From the NCBI RefSeq assembly GCF_902859945.1, contig NZ_CADIKL010000032.1, forward strand, positions 1-64,000: 64,000 bases of DNA. Reading direction: 5' to 3'. Source of the DNA: Paraburkholderia caffeinitolerans (GTDB taxonomy: Bacteria > Pseudomonadota > Gammaproteobacteria > Burkholderiales > Burkholderiaceae). Below the pieces are notes generated by a model that made no database searches, was not told where the DNA came from, and saw only the letters and a list, made by a program, of their open reading frames with translations. Both the position numbers and the translations under genes were made by a program. Below, piece by piece: positions 9,908 to 19,296 of this stretch; within the stretch, counting starts at the first letter, position 1, and the number at the start of each line of letters is the position of its first letter.

Positions 9908-11311
9908 ATGGAACCCACCAACCGCACAGTGCAAGGCGCAACTCAGGGGCGCGGCAAGACCCTGCTGGTGAAGAACGCCGACATGCTGGTAACGATGGAC
10001 GGCGCGCGGCGCGAGATTCGGGGCGGCGGCCTCTACGTCGAAGATAACCGCATCGTCGCGGTCGGCACGGCCGACGAGCTGCCCGAAACCGCCGACGAAG
10101 TGCTCGACATGCGCGGCCACCTGGTGCTGCCGGGTCTCGTCAACACGCACCATCACATGTACCAGAGCCTCACGCGCGCCATTCCCGCCGCGCAGGACGC
10201 CGAGCTGTTCGGCTGGCTCACGAATCTCTACAAGGTCTGGGCGAACCTCACGCCCGAAATGATCGAAGTCTCGACGCTCACGGCCATGGCCGAGCTGCTG
10301 CTCTCCGGCTGCACGACTTCGAGCGACCATCTCTACATCTACCCGAACGGCAGCCGGCTCGACGACAGCATTCGCTCCGCGCAGCAAATCGGCATGCGCT
10401 TTCACGCGGCGCGCGGCAGCATGAGCGTCGGCCAGAAGGACGGCGGCCTGCCGCCCGATTCCGTGGTCGAAAACGAAGACGCGATTCTCGCCGATACCCA
10501 GCGCCTCATCGAGACGTATCACGACGAAGGCCGTTACGCGATGCTGCGCATGGTGGTGGCGCCGTGCTCGCCGTTCTCGGTGAGCCGCGACCTCATGCGC
10601 GAGTCGGCGACGCTTGCGCGCCACTACGGCGTATCCATGCACACGCACCTCGCGGAGAACGTCAACGACATCGCCTACAGCCGCGAAAAATTCGGCATGA
10701 CGCCGGCCGAGTACGCCGAGGATCTGGGCTGGGTCGGCCACGACGTCTGGCATGCGCACTGCGTGCAGCTCGACGAGCACGGCATCAGCCTGTTCGGGCG
10801 CACCGGCACGGGCGTCGCCCATTGCCCGTGCTCGAACATGCGGCTTGCATCGGGCATCGCGCCCATCAAGAAAATGCGTCTTGCCGGCGTGCCGGTGGGG
10901 CTCGGCGTGGACGGCTCGGCTTCGAACGACGGCGCGCAGATGGTGGCGGAAGCGCGCCAGGCCATGCTGCTCGCGCGCGTGGGCTTCGGCCCCGATGCGA
11001 TGACCGCGCGCGAAGCGCTCGAAATCGCCACGCTGGGCGGCGCACGCGTGCTGGGCCGCGACGACATCGGCGCGCTCGCACCGGGCATGGCCGCCGACTT
11101 CATCGCTTTCGACCTGCGCCAGCCGCACTTTGCGGGCGCGCTGCACGATCCGGTCGCGGCGCTCGTGTTCTGTGCGCCGTCGCAGGTTGCGCTCTCGGTG
11201 ATCAACGGGCGGGTCGTGGTGAAGGAGGGTGTGCTGCAGACCGTCGAACTCGGACCCGTGATCGAGCGGCATAACCGGCTCGCGGGGCAGCTCGCGCAGT
11301 CGGCGCGGTAA
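9908..11311 (+). CDS. 8-oxoguanine deaminase (amidohydrolase superfamily)
   Basis: 467 aa. Metal ligands of the amidohydrolase superfamily are visible: NTHHHMYQSL (first His pair), MHTHLAEN, WHAHCVQL and the catalytic Asp in LGVDGSASNDG. The combination HCPCSNMRLASG with GSASNDG is typical of the 8-oxoguanine deaminase / hydroxydechloroatrazine-hydrolase-like branch. The expected reaction turns 8-oxoguanine into urate. That product would feed PuuD and UraH, encoded divergently just upstream, so context supports a purine role over a triazine role. The start has a modest purine-rich leader (GGAGCG) about 14 nt away. It could instead be a guanine or S-adenosylhomocysteine deaminase-like enzyme; substrate choice cannot be settled from sequence. 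Confidence 0.82.
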   Translation: MEPTNRTVQGATQGRGKTLLVKNADMLVTMDGARREIRGGGLYVEDNRIVAVGTADELPETADEVLDMRGHLVLPGLVNTHHHMYQSLTRAIPAAQDAELFGWLTNLYKVWANLTPEMIEVSTLTAMAELLLSGCTTSSDHLYIYPNGSRLDDSIRSAQQIGMRFHAARGSMSVGQKDGGLPPDSVVENEDAILADTQRLIETYHDEGRYAMLRMVVAPCSPFSVSRDLMRESATLARHYGVSMHTHLAENVNDIAYSREKFGMTPAEYAEDLGWVGHDVWHAHCVQLDEHGISLFGRTGTGVAHCPCSNMRLASGIAPIKKMRLAGVPVGLGVDGSASNDGAQMVAEARQAMLLARVGFGPDAMTAREALEIATLGGARVLGRDDIGALAPGMAADFIAFDLRQPHFAGALHDPVAALVFCAPSQVALSVINGRVVVKEGVLQTVELGPVIERHNRLAGQLAQSAR

Positions 11312-11458
11312 ATGGAGTAAGGGCGGGAGACAGGATGGACCGGGCGGTGCGCGTGTGCGTGCCGCCCGGCCACAAATGGATAAAGCAGGGAAGGAACGTA
11401 GAAAGTGCAGCGGTGCAACCTCAGACGGCTAGCTTGCCGCAGCAGCGTTGCCTGCCGT

Positions 11459-12391
11459 TCAGGGCTTGTCGATCAGCGTCTTCGTCGCTTCGGCCACGAG
11501 ACTGCGCAACCAGCGTACTTCGTCCGAGTAATGACAGCGTTCATGCCACAACTGGTAGTACTGCATCGGCGGGAAGTCGAGCGGCGCCGGCACGACCGTG
11601 AGCGGCAGGAAGCGCGCGTAGTGGTCGGCGAACAGGCGCGTGGTCGTGAAGACGAGGTCCGACTTGATGAGCACGTACGGCGCGAGGTTGAAGTACGGCA
11701 GCGTGACGACCACGTGGCGCTTGAGGCGCTCGCGCGCGAGATGCACGTCGATGGCGCCGCGCTGGCCCACGGAGTACGGCGTGGGCGCGAGGTGCGGCGC
11801 GTTGAGGTACTGGTCGAGCGTGAGCCCGCCGCGCTTGGCGTAAGGGTGCGTGCTGTTCAGCAGGCAGACGATCTGGTCGACGAACAGATTCGAAAGGTGC
11901 AGCTGCTCGGGCGGCTCGGGCCAGTTGCCAATCACGATGTCGAGCTTGCCTTCCTCGAGCGCGAGTTCGTAGTCGAACGCGGGCCCGAGCGAATGGAACT
12001 CGAGCGTGGCGTTGGGTGCGGCCTGGCGGAAGCGCTCGACCACGGTGGGCACGAACAGCACGTTCAGGTAGTCCGGGCAGCCGATCCGGTAGCAGCGGAT
12101 GGAGGTGGCCGGATCGAAATTATGCTGCTGGAAACGGATGCGCTCGATCTCGCGCAGGGCGTTCTGCACGGGTTCGAGCAGGCGCAGACCGTATTCGGTA
12201 GGCACCATGCCGGACTTGCCGCGCACGAGGAGCGGGTCGCCGGTGATGTCGCGCAGGCGCCGCAGCGCGGCGCTGATTGCGGGTTGCGATTGATTCAGTT
12301 TGACGGCGGCGCGCGTGACGCTGCGCTCCATCAAAAGGGTATGCAAGACGCGCAAAAGGTACGTGTCGATCGCCTCGCGTTGCTGGCTCAT
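11459..12391 (-). CDS. LysR-family transcription regulator of the purine module
   Basis: 310 aa. The N-terminal winged helix-turn-helix covers about residues 10-70 (LLMERSVTRAAVKLNQSQPAISAALRRLR), and a LysR substrate-binding domain follows from about 95. The subtype resembles the NodD/SyrM-like group with IGCPDYLN and FDYELALEEGKLDIVIGNW. It lies between the deaminase gene and the ABC importer and diverges from the importer, so it probably controls one or both, perhaps in response to a purine. The spacer 12392-12670 would hold the shared promoters. Nothing odd is seen in length or domain order. Confidence 0.88.
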   Translation of the reverse strand: MSQQREAIDTYLLRVLHTLLMERSVTRAAVKLNQSQPAISAALRRLRDITGDPLLVRGKSGMVPTEYGLRLLEPVQNALREIERIRFQQHNFDPATSIRCYRIGCPDYLNVLFVPTVVERFRQAAPNATLEFHSLGPAFDYELALEEGKLDIVIGNWPEPPEQLHLSNLFVDQIVCLLNSTHPYAKRGGLTLDQYLNAPHLAPTPYSVGQRGAIDVHLARERLKRHVVVTLPYFNLAPYVLIKSDLVFTTTRLFADHYARFLPLTVVPAPLDFPPMQYYQLWHERCHYSDEVRWLRSLVAEATKTLIDKP

Positions 12392-12670
12392 GAACTCTCC
12401 GGATTATATGTTTAGGCTGATCGAGGGACTTTGTCAGTATACGATTTTTAATATGAACTGAAAGCTCCGTCAAGGGCGGCTTTCTACCAGGCATTCCTGT
12501 CGAGCCTGCGCCGCGCGGGGAAACGCGGGTTTTTGGCGGCTCGACGCTGGCACCGTGAACCAGTATCGTCATCTCGCGCGGCGACGCTAAACGGGGACTC
12601 GCCACGGCATCGAGCGGCACCGCACCACGTCGGAACACAAATAGTCATAACGTACTACGGTGGAACCTCC

Positions 12671-14320
12671 ATGGGCGATTCATCTTCACGTCTGGCCGGC
12701 AATCCACACGCGGGGCACGCCGCTGCGCGCGTGCCGCGGCTGGCGCTTGCCGGCATCACGAAGCAATATCCCGCCGTGCGCGCAAACGACGACGTCACGC
12801 TCACGGTCGCGCCTGGCGAGATTCACGCGTTGCTCGGCGAGAACGGCGCGGGCAAGAGCACCCTCATGAAGATCGTCTACGGCGCGGTGCGCCCGGACGC
12901 CGGCGAAATCCGCTGGGAGGGCGAGACGGTCGAGATCCCCAGTCCGGCCGCCGCGCGCAAGCTCGGCATCGGCATGGTGTTCCAGCATTTTTCCCTGTTC
13001 GAAACGCTCACGGTGGGCGAGAACATCGCGCTTTCGCTCGACGAGGCGTTCGACCTCAAGGCGTTGGCGAAGCGTATCCGCGAGGTGTCGGCGCAATATG
13101 GGCTCGACGTCGATCCCCAGCGCCACGTGCACAGCCTCACGGTAGGCGAGCGCCAGCGCGTGGAGATCGTGCGCTGCCTTCTGCAGAACCCGCGGCTGCT
13201 GATCATGGACGAACCGACCTCGGTGCTCACGCCGCAGGCCGTGCGCAAGCTGTTCGGCACCTTGCGCCGACTGGCCTCGGAAGGCTGCAGCATTCTCTAT
13301 ATCAGCCACAAGCTCGACGAAATTCAGGAACTCTGCGACACCGCCACGGTGCTGCGCGGGGGCAAGGTGACCGGTAACGTGACCCCGCGCGAGGAAACGC
13401 AGGCCTCGCTCGCGCGGTTGATGGTGGGCCACGAGTTGCCCGCCTACACGCGCCGCGCGCATGCACCGGGCGAGGTGCGGCTCGAGGTCAAGCATCTGTC
13501 GATGCCAAGCGAGGATCCGTTCGGCACCTCGCTCGACGATGTCACGTTCGCGGTGCACGCAGGCGAGATCCTGGGGATTGCCGGGGTGTCCGGCAACGGC
13601 CAGGCGGAACTGCTCGCGGCGCTCTCGGGCGAGGCGCGCGATGCGCTCCAGTCCAGGGCGGGCCGCCACGGAGTAGCCGCCGACACGGTGACGATCTGCG
13701 GCAAGCCGGCAGCGCGTCTTTCCGCTGGCGCGCGGCGCAAGCTGGGCTTCGCTTTCGTGCCCGAAGAGCGGCTCGGGCGCGGCGCCGTGCCCGCCATGTC
13801 GCTTGCCGAAAACGCGCTGCTCACGGGGCATCGCCAGGGCATGGTCCGCTCCGGTTGGTTGCGCACCGGAGCGATGCGTTCGTTCGCCGAGCGCTGCATC
13901 GACGCATTCGATGTGCGCTGCGGCGGCCCCGACGCGCTTGCCCAAAGTCTCTCGGGCGGCAACCTGCAGAAGTACATCGTCGGGCGCGAGATCCTGCAGG
14001 CGCCGCAGGTGCTGGTGGTCGCGCAGCCCACCTGGGGCGTGGATGTCGGCGCGGCGGCGTTTATCCGGCAGCAACTGCTCGATCTTTCGGCGCGCGGCGT
14101 GGCGATCCTGGTGATTTCAGAAGAGCTCGATGAGCTCTTCGACATCTGCGACCGCATCGCGGTGCTTGCGGGTGGCAGGCTTTCGCCGGCGCGCCTCACA
14201 GGCGAGACCAATGCGGAGGAGATTGGCCGCTGGATGGCGGGCCTGTTCGGGGAGCGCGGCGAGGACGCTGGGCGCCCGGATGGCGGCCCGCCGCCCGCCG
14301 AGCCTGTGATGCATCCCTGA
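12671..14320 (+). CDS. Nucleoside/nucleobase ABC importer, double ATPase subunit
   Basis: 549 aa from ATG 12671; the frame is open upstream but without family resemblance. There are two ABC domains. The first has Walker A GENGAGKS, signature LTVGERQR and Walker B LLIMDEPTSVL. The second has a degenerate Walker A (GVSGNGQAE), signature LSGGNLQK and Walker B-like VLVVAQPTWGVD. This double-ATPase pattern with a weak second site is typical of sugar/nucleoside importers of the RbsA/NupO type. Two permeases and a BMP-type binding protein follow in the same direction, so the set is complete. The neighbouring purine enzymes suggest a purine nucleoside, nucleobase or oxidised purine as substrate. Confidence 0.92.
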   Translation: MGDSSSRLAGNPHAGHAAARVPRLALAGITKQYPAVRANDDVTLTVAPGEIHALLGENGAGKSTLMKIVYGAVRPDAGEIRWEGETVEIPSPAAARKLGIGMVFQHFSLFETLTVGENIALSLDEAFDLKALAKRIREVSAQYGLDVDPQRHVHSLTVGERQRVEIVRCLLQNPRLLIMDEPTSVLTPQAVRKLFGTLRRLASEGCSILYISHKLDEIQELCDTATVLRGGKVTGNVTPREETQASLARLMVGHELPAYTRRAHAPGEVRLEVKHLSMPSEDPFGTSLDDVTFAVHAGEILGIAGVSGNGQAELLAALSGEARDALQSRAGRHGVAADTVTICGKPAARLSAGARRKLGFAFVPEERLGRGAVPAMSLAENALLTGHRQGMVRSGWLRTGAMRSFAERCIDAFDVRCGGPDALAQSLSGGNLQKYIVGREILQAPQVLVVAQPTWGVDVGAAAFIRQQLLDLSARGVAILVISEELDELFDICDRIAVLAGGRLSPARLTGETNAEEIGRWMAGLFGERGEDAGRPDGGPPPAEPVMHP

Positions 14321-14400
14321 CCGAAGCGCAGCACCGGCGCACTGGGTTTTTCCGCTGAGCCAACACCACGATCACCGGACCGATTGACGATATCGCCATC

Positions 14401-15507
14401 ATGATCCTTCCGTACCGCCTCGAAGCCCGCACGACGCCGTCCCGCACGGTTCGCATCGCCGTTCCGCTGGTCGCAGCGCTCCTCACGCTCGCCATCGGCT
14501 TTCTGATTTTCGGTCTTGTCGGGCGCGATCCCGTACAGGCGATGCGCGCGTTCTTCATCGATCCGCTCTCCAGCGTCAACGGGTGGTCCGAACTGCTGCT
14601 CAAGGCGTCGCCGCTATGCCTGATCGCGCTCGGCCTTGCGGCCGGCTACCGCGCCAACGTCTGGAACATCGGCGCGGAAGGGCAGATGGTGCTGGGCGGC
14701 ATCGCGGCGAGCGGCGTGGCCATCTACTTCGATCAATCGACGGGTTGGTGGATCCTGTTCCTCATGATGCTCGCGGGCGTGCTCGGCGGCATGGCCTGGG
14801 CCGCGATCCCGGCCTGGCTCAAGAGCCGCTTCAACACGAGCGAAATTCTCACGAGCCTGATGCTCACCTACGTCGCCACACAATTGCTGATCTGGCTCGT
14901 GAGCGGTCCATGGCGCGACCCGAACGGCATGAACTTCCCGCTTTCTGAGATGTTCAGCGGCGACGCGCTTTACCCGACCTTCGGCGGCGACTGGCGCATT
15001 CACTGGCTGCGCGGCACGCGCCTGAACGCGTCGATCTTCCTCACGCTCGCGGCTGTTCCACTTGTCTGGCTGTTCATGCGTCGCAGCTTCGCGGGCTACC
15101 GCATGAGCGTGGGCGGCCTCGCGCCGCTCGCCGCGCGCTACGCGGGCTTCTCGGAGAAAACGACGGTCTGGACCTCGCTGCTGCTCTCGGGCGGCCTCGC
15201 CGGCCTCGCGGGCATGAGCGAGATCGCCGGCCCGATCGGCCAGTTGCAGGCGACATGGTCGCCGGGCTACGGCTTCACAGCGATCATTGTTGCGTTCGTG
15301 GGGCGCTTGCATCCAGTCGGGATCGTGCTCGCGAGCTTGCTGATGGCGCTGCTTTATCTGGGCGGCGAAGCGGTGCAGACCTCGCTGCAACTGCCCCAGG
15401 CGCTTTCGGGCGTGTTTCAGGGCCTGCTGCTGTTCTGCCTGCTCGGCGCGGATCTTTTTGTAAATTACCGCGTGCGCCGCCGCCATCCCGTCGCCGCAGC
15501 CCGCTGA
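14401..15507 (+). CDS. Nucleoside-type ABC importer permease 1
   Basis: 368 aa, with about eight to ten hydrophobic segments starting at VAALLTLAIGFLIFGLVG. The family motif region GYRANVWNIGAEGQMVLGG, seen in BMP-type (NupP/YufP-like) permeases, lies near residue 82-100. It sits 80 bp after the ATPase gene and 55 bp before the second permease, in one operon. It would form a heterodimeric inner-membrane channel with the next gene product. Confidence 0.9.
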   Translation: MILPYRLEARTTPSRTVRIAVPLVAALLTLAIGFLIFGLVGRDPVQAMRAFFIDPLSSVNGWSELLLKASPLCLIALGLAAGYRANVWNIGAEGQMVLGGIAASGVAIYFDQSTGWWILFLMMLAGVLGGMAWAAIPAWLKSRFNTSEILTSLMLTYVATQLLIWLVSGPWRDPNGMNFPLSEMFSGDALYPTFGGDWRIHWLRGTRLNASIFLTLAAVPLVWLFMRRSFAGYRMSVGGLAPLAARYAGFSEKTTVWTSLLLSGGLAGLAGMSEIAGPIGQLQATWSPGYGFTAIIVAFVGRLHPVGIVLASLLMALLYLGGEAVQTSLQLPQALSGVFQGLLLFCLLGADLFVNYRVRRRHPVAAAR

Positions 15508-15562
15508 TCCGCCAATCGACGCACTCACGAACGAAAAAGCCCCTCTAAAAAGGCCTCGGAAC

Positions 15563-16492
15563 ATGGATATCCAGCAAGCCAGCTCGCTCGCATCGAGCGC
15601 CGTCACCGCCGCGATCCCGCTGATGTTCGCGGGCGTGGGCGAACTCATCACGGAAAAGTCGGGCGTGCTCAATCTCGGCGTGGAGGGAATGATGCTGATG
15701 GGCGCGGTGACCGGCTACGCGCTCACCACGGTGACGGGCGACCCATGGCTCGGGCTGCTCGCCGGCATGGGCGCGGGCATTGCCATGGCGCTGCTGTTCG
15801 GCTTCCTCACGCTCACGATGCAGGCCAATCAGGTTGCCACCGGCCTGTCGCTCACGATCTTCGGCGTTGGGCTCTCGGCGTATGTGGGCAAGCCGTACAC
15901 CTCGGCGGCCACCTCGGCGACGATTGCCGCATGGCCAATTCCGGGCCTCTCGCATTTGCCCGTGGCCGGCCCGGCGCTCTTCAGCCTCACGCCCGTCGAT
16001 TACCTCGCATTCCTGATGTTCGCCGTGGTCGGCTGGTTCCTCTATCGCACGCGCGCGGGGCTCGTGCTGCGCTCGGTGGGCGAGTCGCCGCAGGTCGCGC
16101 ACTCGGTGGGTTTTCCGGTGATCGGCGTGCGCTACGGCGCGACGGCGTTCGGCGGCGCGATGGCGGGACTCGCGGGCAGCTACTACTCGGTCGTGCAACT
16201 GCATCTGTGGCAGGAGCAGATCACGGCGGGGCGCGGCTGGATCGCGCTCGCGCTCGTCGTGTTCGCGACGTGGCGGCCGGGGCGTTTGCTGATCGGCGCG
16301 CTGCTGTTTGGCGCGGTCACGGGCGCGCAGTTCTATGCGCAGGCCGTGGGCGTGCCGGTGCCCACGCAGTTTCTCGCCATGCTGCCTTATGTGGCGACGA
16401 TCGTGGTGCTGGTCCTCATTTCCCGCAATCCGAACACGATTCGCCTGAACGCGCCGGCTTCGCTCGGCAAGGCGTTTTATGGGGCCGCCTAG
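15563..16492 (+). CDS. Nucleoside-type ABC importer permease 2
   Basis: 309 aa, highly hydrophobic, with the paired family motif ITEKSGVLNLGVEGMMLMG near residue 31-49 and GESPQVAHSVGFPV in the cytoplasmic coupling loop. It is the NupQ/YufQ-like partner of the preceding permease. The preceding gene ends 55 bp upstream. A 101-bp gap follows before the binding protein gene. Confidence 0.91.
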   Translation: MDIQQASSLASSAVTAAIPLMFAGVGELITEKSGVLNLGVEGMMLMGAVTGYALTTVTGDPWLGLLAGMGAGIAMALLFGFLTLTMQANQVATGLSLTIFGVGLSAYVGKPYTSAATSATIAAWPIPGLSHLPVAGPALFSLTPVDYLAFLMFAVVGWFLYRTRAGLVLRSVGESPQVAHSVGFPVIGVRYGATAFGGAMAGLAGSYYSVVQLHLWQEQITAGRGWIALALVVFATWRPGRLLIGALLFGAVTGAQFYAQAVGVPVPTQFLAMLPYVATIVVLVLISRNPNTIRLNAPASLGKAFYGAA

Positions 16493-16593
16493 GTGGGGCA
16501 GCGTAGGCGGGACCGCCCAGGTCGGGCCGCGCAGATGATCGTCTTGAAGCTTCGAACGCACGCAGTATCCCTATCCACGACAGGAGATCCACG

Positions 16594-17679
16594 ATGAGAA
16601 AAACCATCCTGACTGCATTCGCCGTAGCCGCGACCTGTGGCACGGCGGCGCTTGCGCCGCAGGCCCAGGCCGCCGATGTGCCGGGCGTCGCGTTCGTCTA
16701 TCTCGGCAACCCGGGCGATGCCGGCTGGACCTACGCGCACGATCAGGGTTCGAAGATGGTCGAGCAGAAGTTCGGCAACAAGATCAAGATTACGCGGATC
16801 GAGAACGTGCCCGAATCCGCCGATTCGGAGCGCGTGTTCCGCGACCTCGCGAACAAGGGCAATAAGATCATCTTCGGTTCGAGCTTCGGTTATCAGGATT
16901 TCGAACTGAAAGTCGCGAAGGATTTCCCCGACACCGTGTTCCTGCACGCCACCGGATACAAGAAGGCCGCGAACTTCGGCACCTATGACGTGCGCATGTA
17001 TCAGGGAGCGTATCTCGCGGGCGTGGTGGCAGGCTACATGACCAAGACCAATACGCTGGGCTTCGTCGCCTCGGTGCCGATTCCCGAAGTGGTGCGCAAC
17101 ATCAACGCGTACACGCTGGGCGCGCGTTCGGTGAATCCGAAGGTCCATACCAAGGTCATCTGGATCAATAGCTGGTTCGATCCGGGCAAGGAGAAGCAGG
17201 CGGCCGAGACGCTGATCGGCCAGGGCGCCGACATGCTGCTGCAAAACACCGATTCGAGCGCAACGCTCGCGACCGCCGAAGAGAAGCACGTTCACGCCTT
17301 TGGCTGGGATTCGAACATGAAGAAGTTCGGCCCACACGCACACCTGGGCTCGGTGGAGGCGAACTGGGGCGTCTACTACACGGCCGTGATCCAGCAGGTG
17401 CTGGACGGCAAGTGGAAGAATGATCCGGTCTGGTGGGGCATTCCGCAAAAGGCTGTCGATCTCGGCGACGTGAACACGTCCGAATTGTCCGCCGACGCGC
17501 AAAAAGCCGTCGCCGCGAAGCGCGAGCAGATCGCGAGCGGCAAGTGGGACGTCTTCACGGGCCCGATCAAGGATCAAACCGGCGCAGTCAAGATACCGGC
17601 CGGCAAGACGCTGACCGATCCGGAGTTGCAGCGCCTGAACTGGTACGTCGAGGGCGTGGACGGCACGTTGCCGAAATAA
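16594..17679 (+). CDS. BMP-family (PnrA-like) substrate-binding protein
   Basis: 361 aa. The signal peptide (MRKTILTAFAVAATCGTAALA, cut near AQA-AD) has no lipobox, so the protein is free in the periplasm. The mature part begins GVAFVYLGNPGDAGWTYAHD, the BMP/PnrA basic-membrane-protein opening, followed by GSSFGYQDF and TLGFVASVPIPEVVRNINAY. Such proteins bind purine nucleosides or related compounds and deliver them to the two permeases encoded upstream. A good GGAG site precedes ATG 16594. The ligand is inferred from the family and the purine-degrading neighbours. Confidence 0.92.
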   Translation: MRKTILTAFAVAATCGTAALAPQAQAADVPGVAFVYLGNPGDAGWTYAHDQGSKMVEQKFGNKIKITRIENVPESADSERVFRDLANKGNKIIFGSSFGYQDFELKVAKDFPDTVFLHATGYKKAANFGTYDVRMYQGAYLAGVVAGYMTKTNTLGFVASVPIPEVVRNINAYTLGARSVNPKVHTKVIWINSWFDPGKEKQAAETLIGQGADMLLQNTDSSATLATAEEKHVHAFGWDSNMKKFGPHAHLGSVEANWGVYYTAVIQQVLDGKWKNDPVWWGIPQKAVDLGDVNTSELSADAQKAVAAKREQIASGKWDVFTGPIKDQTGAVKIPAGKTLTDPELQRLNWYVEGVDGTLPK

Positions 17680-17722
17680 GCCGAAGCCGGGCCTGGCGAC
17701 GCCACGCGGCTGCGCGCGAACC

Positions 17723-17932
17723 TCATTCGTCGATGCGCAGCCCGACCTTGATGGTCACCTGCCAGCGCGTGATCTGGTCGTTTTCGATCATCCCGCGCGT
17801 TTCGGTAACCTCGAACCAGTGCAGATGGCGCAGCGTCTTCGAGGCGCGAGCGATGGCGCAGCGTACGGCGTCGTCGCTGGAGACGGTGGAGGAGCCGGTG
17901 AGTTCGATCTGCTTGTAGACGTGGTCGTTCAT
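17723..17932 (-). CDS. Dodecin (small flavin/CoA-binding protein)
   Basis: 69 aa from ATG 17932, preceded by a strong AAAGGAG site. The sequence follows the dodecin pattern: VYKQIELTGSS at the N-terminus, then A-I-A-R-A-S-K-T-L-R-H-L-H-W-F-E-V with the flavin-stacking Trp, ETRGMI, and the C-terminal WQVTIKVGLR. Dodecins form hollow dodecamers that store flavins or flavin-like ligands in the cytoplasm. Converges on the importer operon, 43 bp away. Single-gene unit. Confidence 0.93.
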   Translation of the reverse strand: MNDHVYKQIELTGSSTVSSDDAVRCAIARASKTLRHLHWFEVTETRGMIENDQITRWQVTIKVGLRIDE

Positions 17933-18138
17933 GACAGTGTCTCCTTTTTTGCAGTGCGGCGCGGCGTATTCGGCCCACGCGTCAATCGAGTATAGGCAAC
18001 CGCGGGCAACGACGGCCGGTATCATTGCGCCTTGCCAATGCGCCGCATCGGCCATGCCGGCCAGGGCCGGAAGGCCGGACAAAGACCGCACGCGGCGCGG
18101 AACTTGAAATGTGCCTGACTCGAACGCAGCGAGGCACG

Positions 18139-19059
18139 ATGCAGGAGACGGAGAAGATGCAGAAGCAGGAGCTGGGATTTTGCGGGCCGGGGTTGATGGG
18201 CGCGCCGATGATTCGCCACTTGTTGGGCGCGGGTAACACGGTGCACGTGTGGAATCGCTCGCCGGCGAAGGCCGAGGCGCTGGTTGCCGATGGCGCGCAG
18301 GTCGCGGCCACGCCGGCGGAAATGGCGCAGCACGCGGACGTGGTGTTGCTGTGCGTCGCGGACGGCGCCGCAGTCGAGCAAGTGGTGTTCGGCGAGCATG
18401 GCCTGCTGGCCGCTGCCGAGGGCAAGGACGGGCAAGCCGTGCGCGTGCGCCGGATCGTCGATCATTCGAGCATCCCGCCCGAATTGACGCGCGAGCTGGC
18501 CGCGCGCGCGTCAGCGCTGGGCGTGGGCTGGGTAGACGCGCCCGTGTCGGGCGGCGTGGCGGGTGCGCAGGCGGGTTCGCTCGCGGTCATGGCGGGCGGG
18601 ACGGCAGAAGACGTCGCGGAGGTCGCGCCGATACTGGCCGCCTATGCGGCGCGTGTCACGCACATGGGCGGCCCCGGCGCCGGCCAGACCACGAAGCTGT
18701 GCAACCAGGCGATCGTCACGGCGACGGTTGCGGCGATTGCCGAGGCGGTCGGGCTCGCCCGCCGCAGCGGCATCGACGCCGCCAAGCTGCCCGAGGCGCT
18801 CGCGGGCGGCTGGGCCGACTCCACGCTGTTGCGCACGTTCGTGCCGCGCATGACGCAGGACGGCCTAGTGCCGATCGGTGCGTTGAGAACGTTCCAGAAG
18901 GACGTGGACACGGTCGCGGATGCCGCGCGCCAGACCGGCACGCCCATGCCTGTCGCGGGCGCCGTGCAGCAAATCCTGCGTCTCGGCGCGGCCATGGGGC
19001 TGGCCGAGGCCGACTTGTCGGGCTTCGTCGACGTTCTGCAGACGCCGCGCCACGCCTGA
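18139..19059 (+). CDS. NAD(P)-dependent 3-hydroxyisobutyrate-dehydrogenase-like oxidoreductase
   Basis: 306 aa from ATG 18139; ATG 18157 (after AGGAG) is equally possible. The N-terminal Rossmann motif is GFCGPGLMGAPMIRHLL. The substrate loop is DAPVSGGVAGAQAGSLAVMAGG, and the catalytic Lys lies in GAGQTTKLCNQ. These mark the beta-hydroxyacid dehydrogenase family, which includes 3-hydroxyisobutyrate, tartronate semialdehyde and glyoxylate reductases. The exact substrate cannot be told. It is divergent from dodecin and stands alone. One oddity is an insertion (GEHGLLAAAEGKDGQAVRVRRI) before the DHSSIPP segment. Confidence 0.85.
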   Translation: MQETEKMQKQELGFCGPGLMGAPMIRHLLGAGNTVHVWNRSPAKAEALVADGAQVAATPAEMAQHADVVLLCVADGAAVEQVVFGEHGLLAAAEGKDGQAVRVRRIVDHSSIPPELTRELAARASALGVGWVDAPVSGGVAGAQAGSLAVMAGGTAEDVAEVAPILAAYAARVTHMGGPGAGQTTKLCNQAIVTATVAAIAEAVGLARRSGIDAAKLPEALAGGWADSTLLRTFVPRMTQDGLVPIGALRTFQKDVDTVADAARQTGTPMPVAGAVQQILRLGAAMGLAEADLSGFVDVLQTPRHA

Positions 19060-19296
19060 GGGCGCGAGCCGGGAAGGGCGGCATCTAACGGCCGCCTCTT
19101 GCCCAACGGGCTTCCATCAGGCCCCATCCTGGGTGGCCTCCGTGGTGGTCCATGTGCCGCCTGCACGAATCTGCCACGAATTTCCGGTAGTTTTCATGAG
19201 CGCGCCCGCGAGGCCGGAGCGCTGGCAGCCGCGCGCGAACTGGCATAACCTGCTAAAATTACAGGTTTTTCGTCGATCTACTTTCCGGGACGCGCT

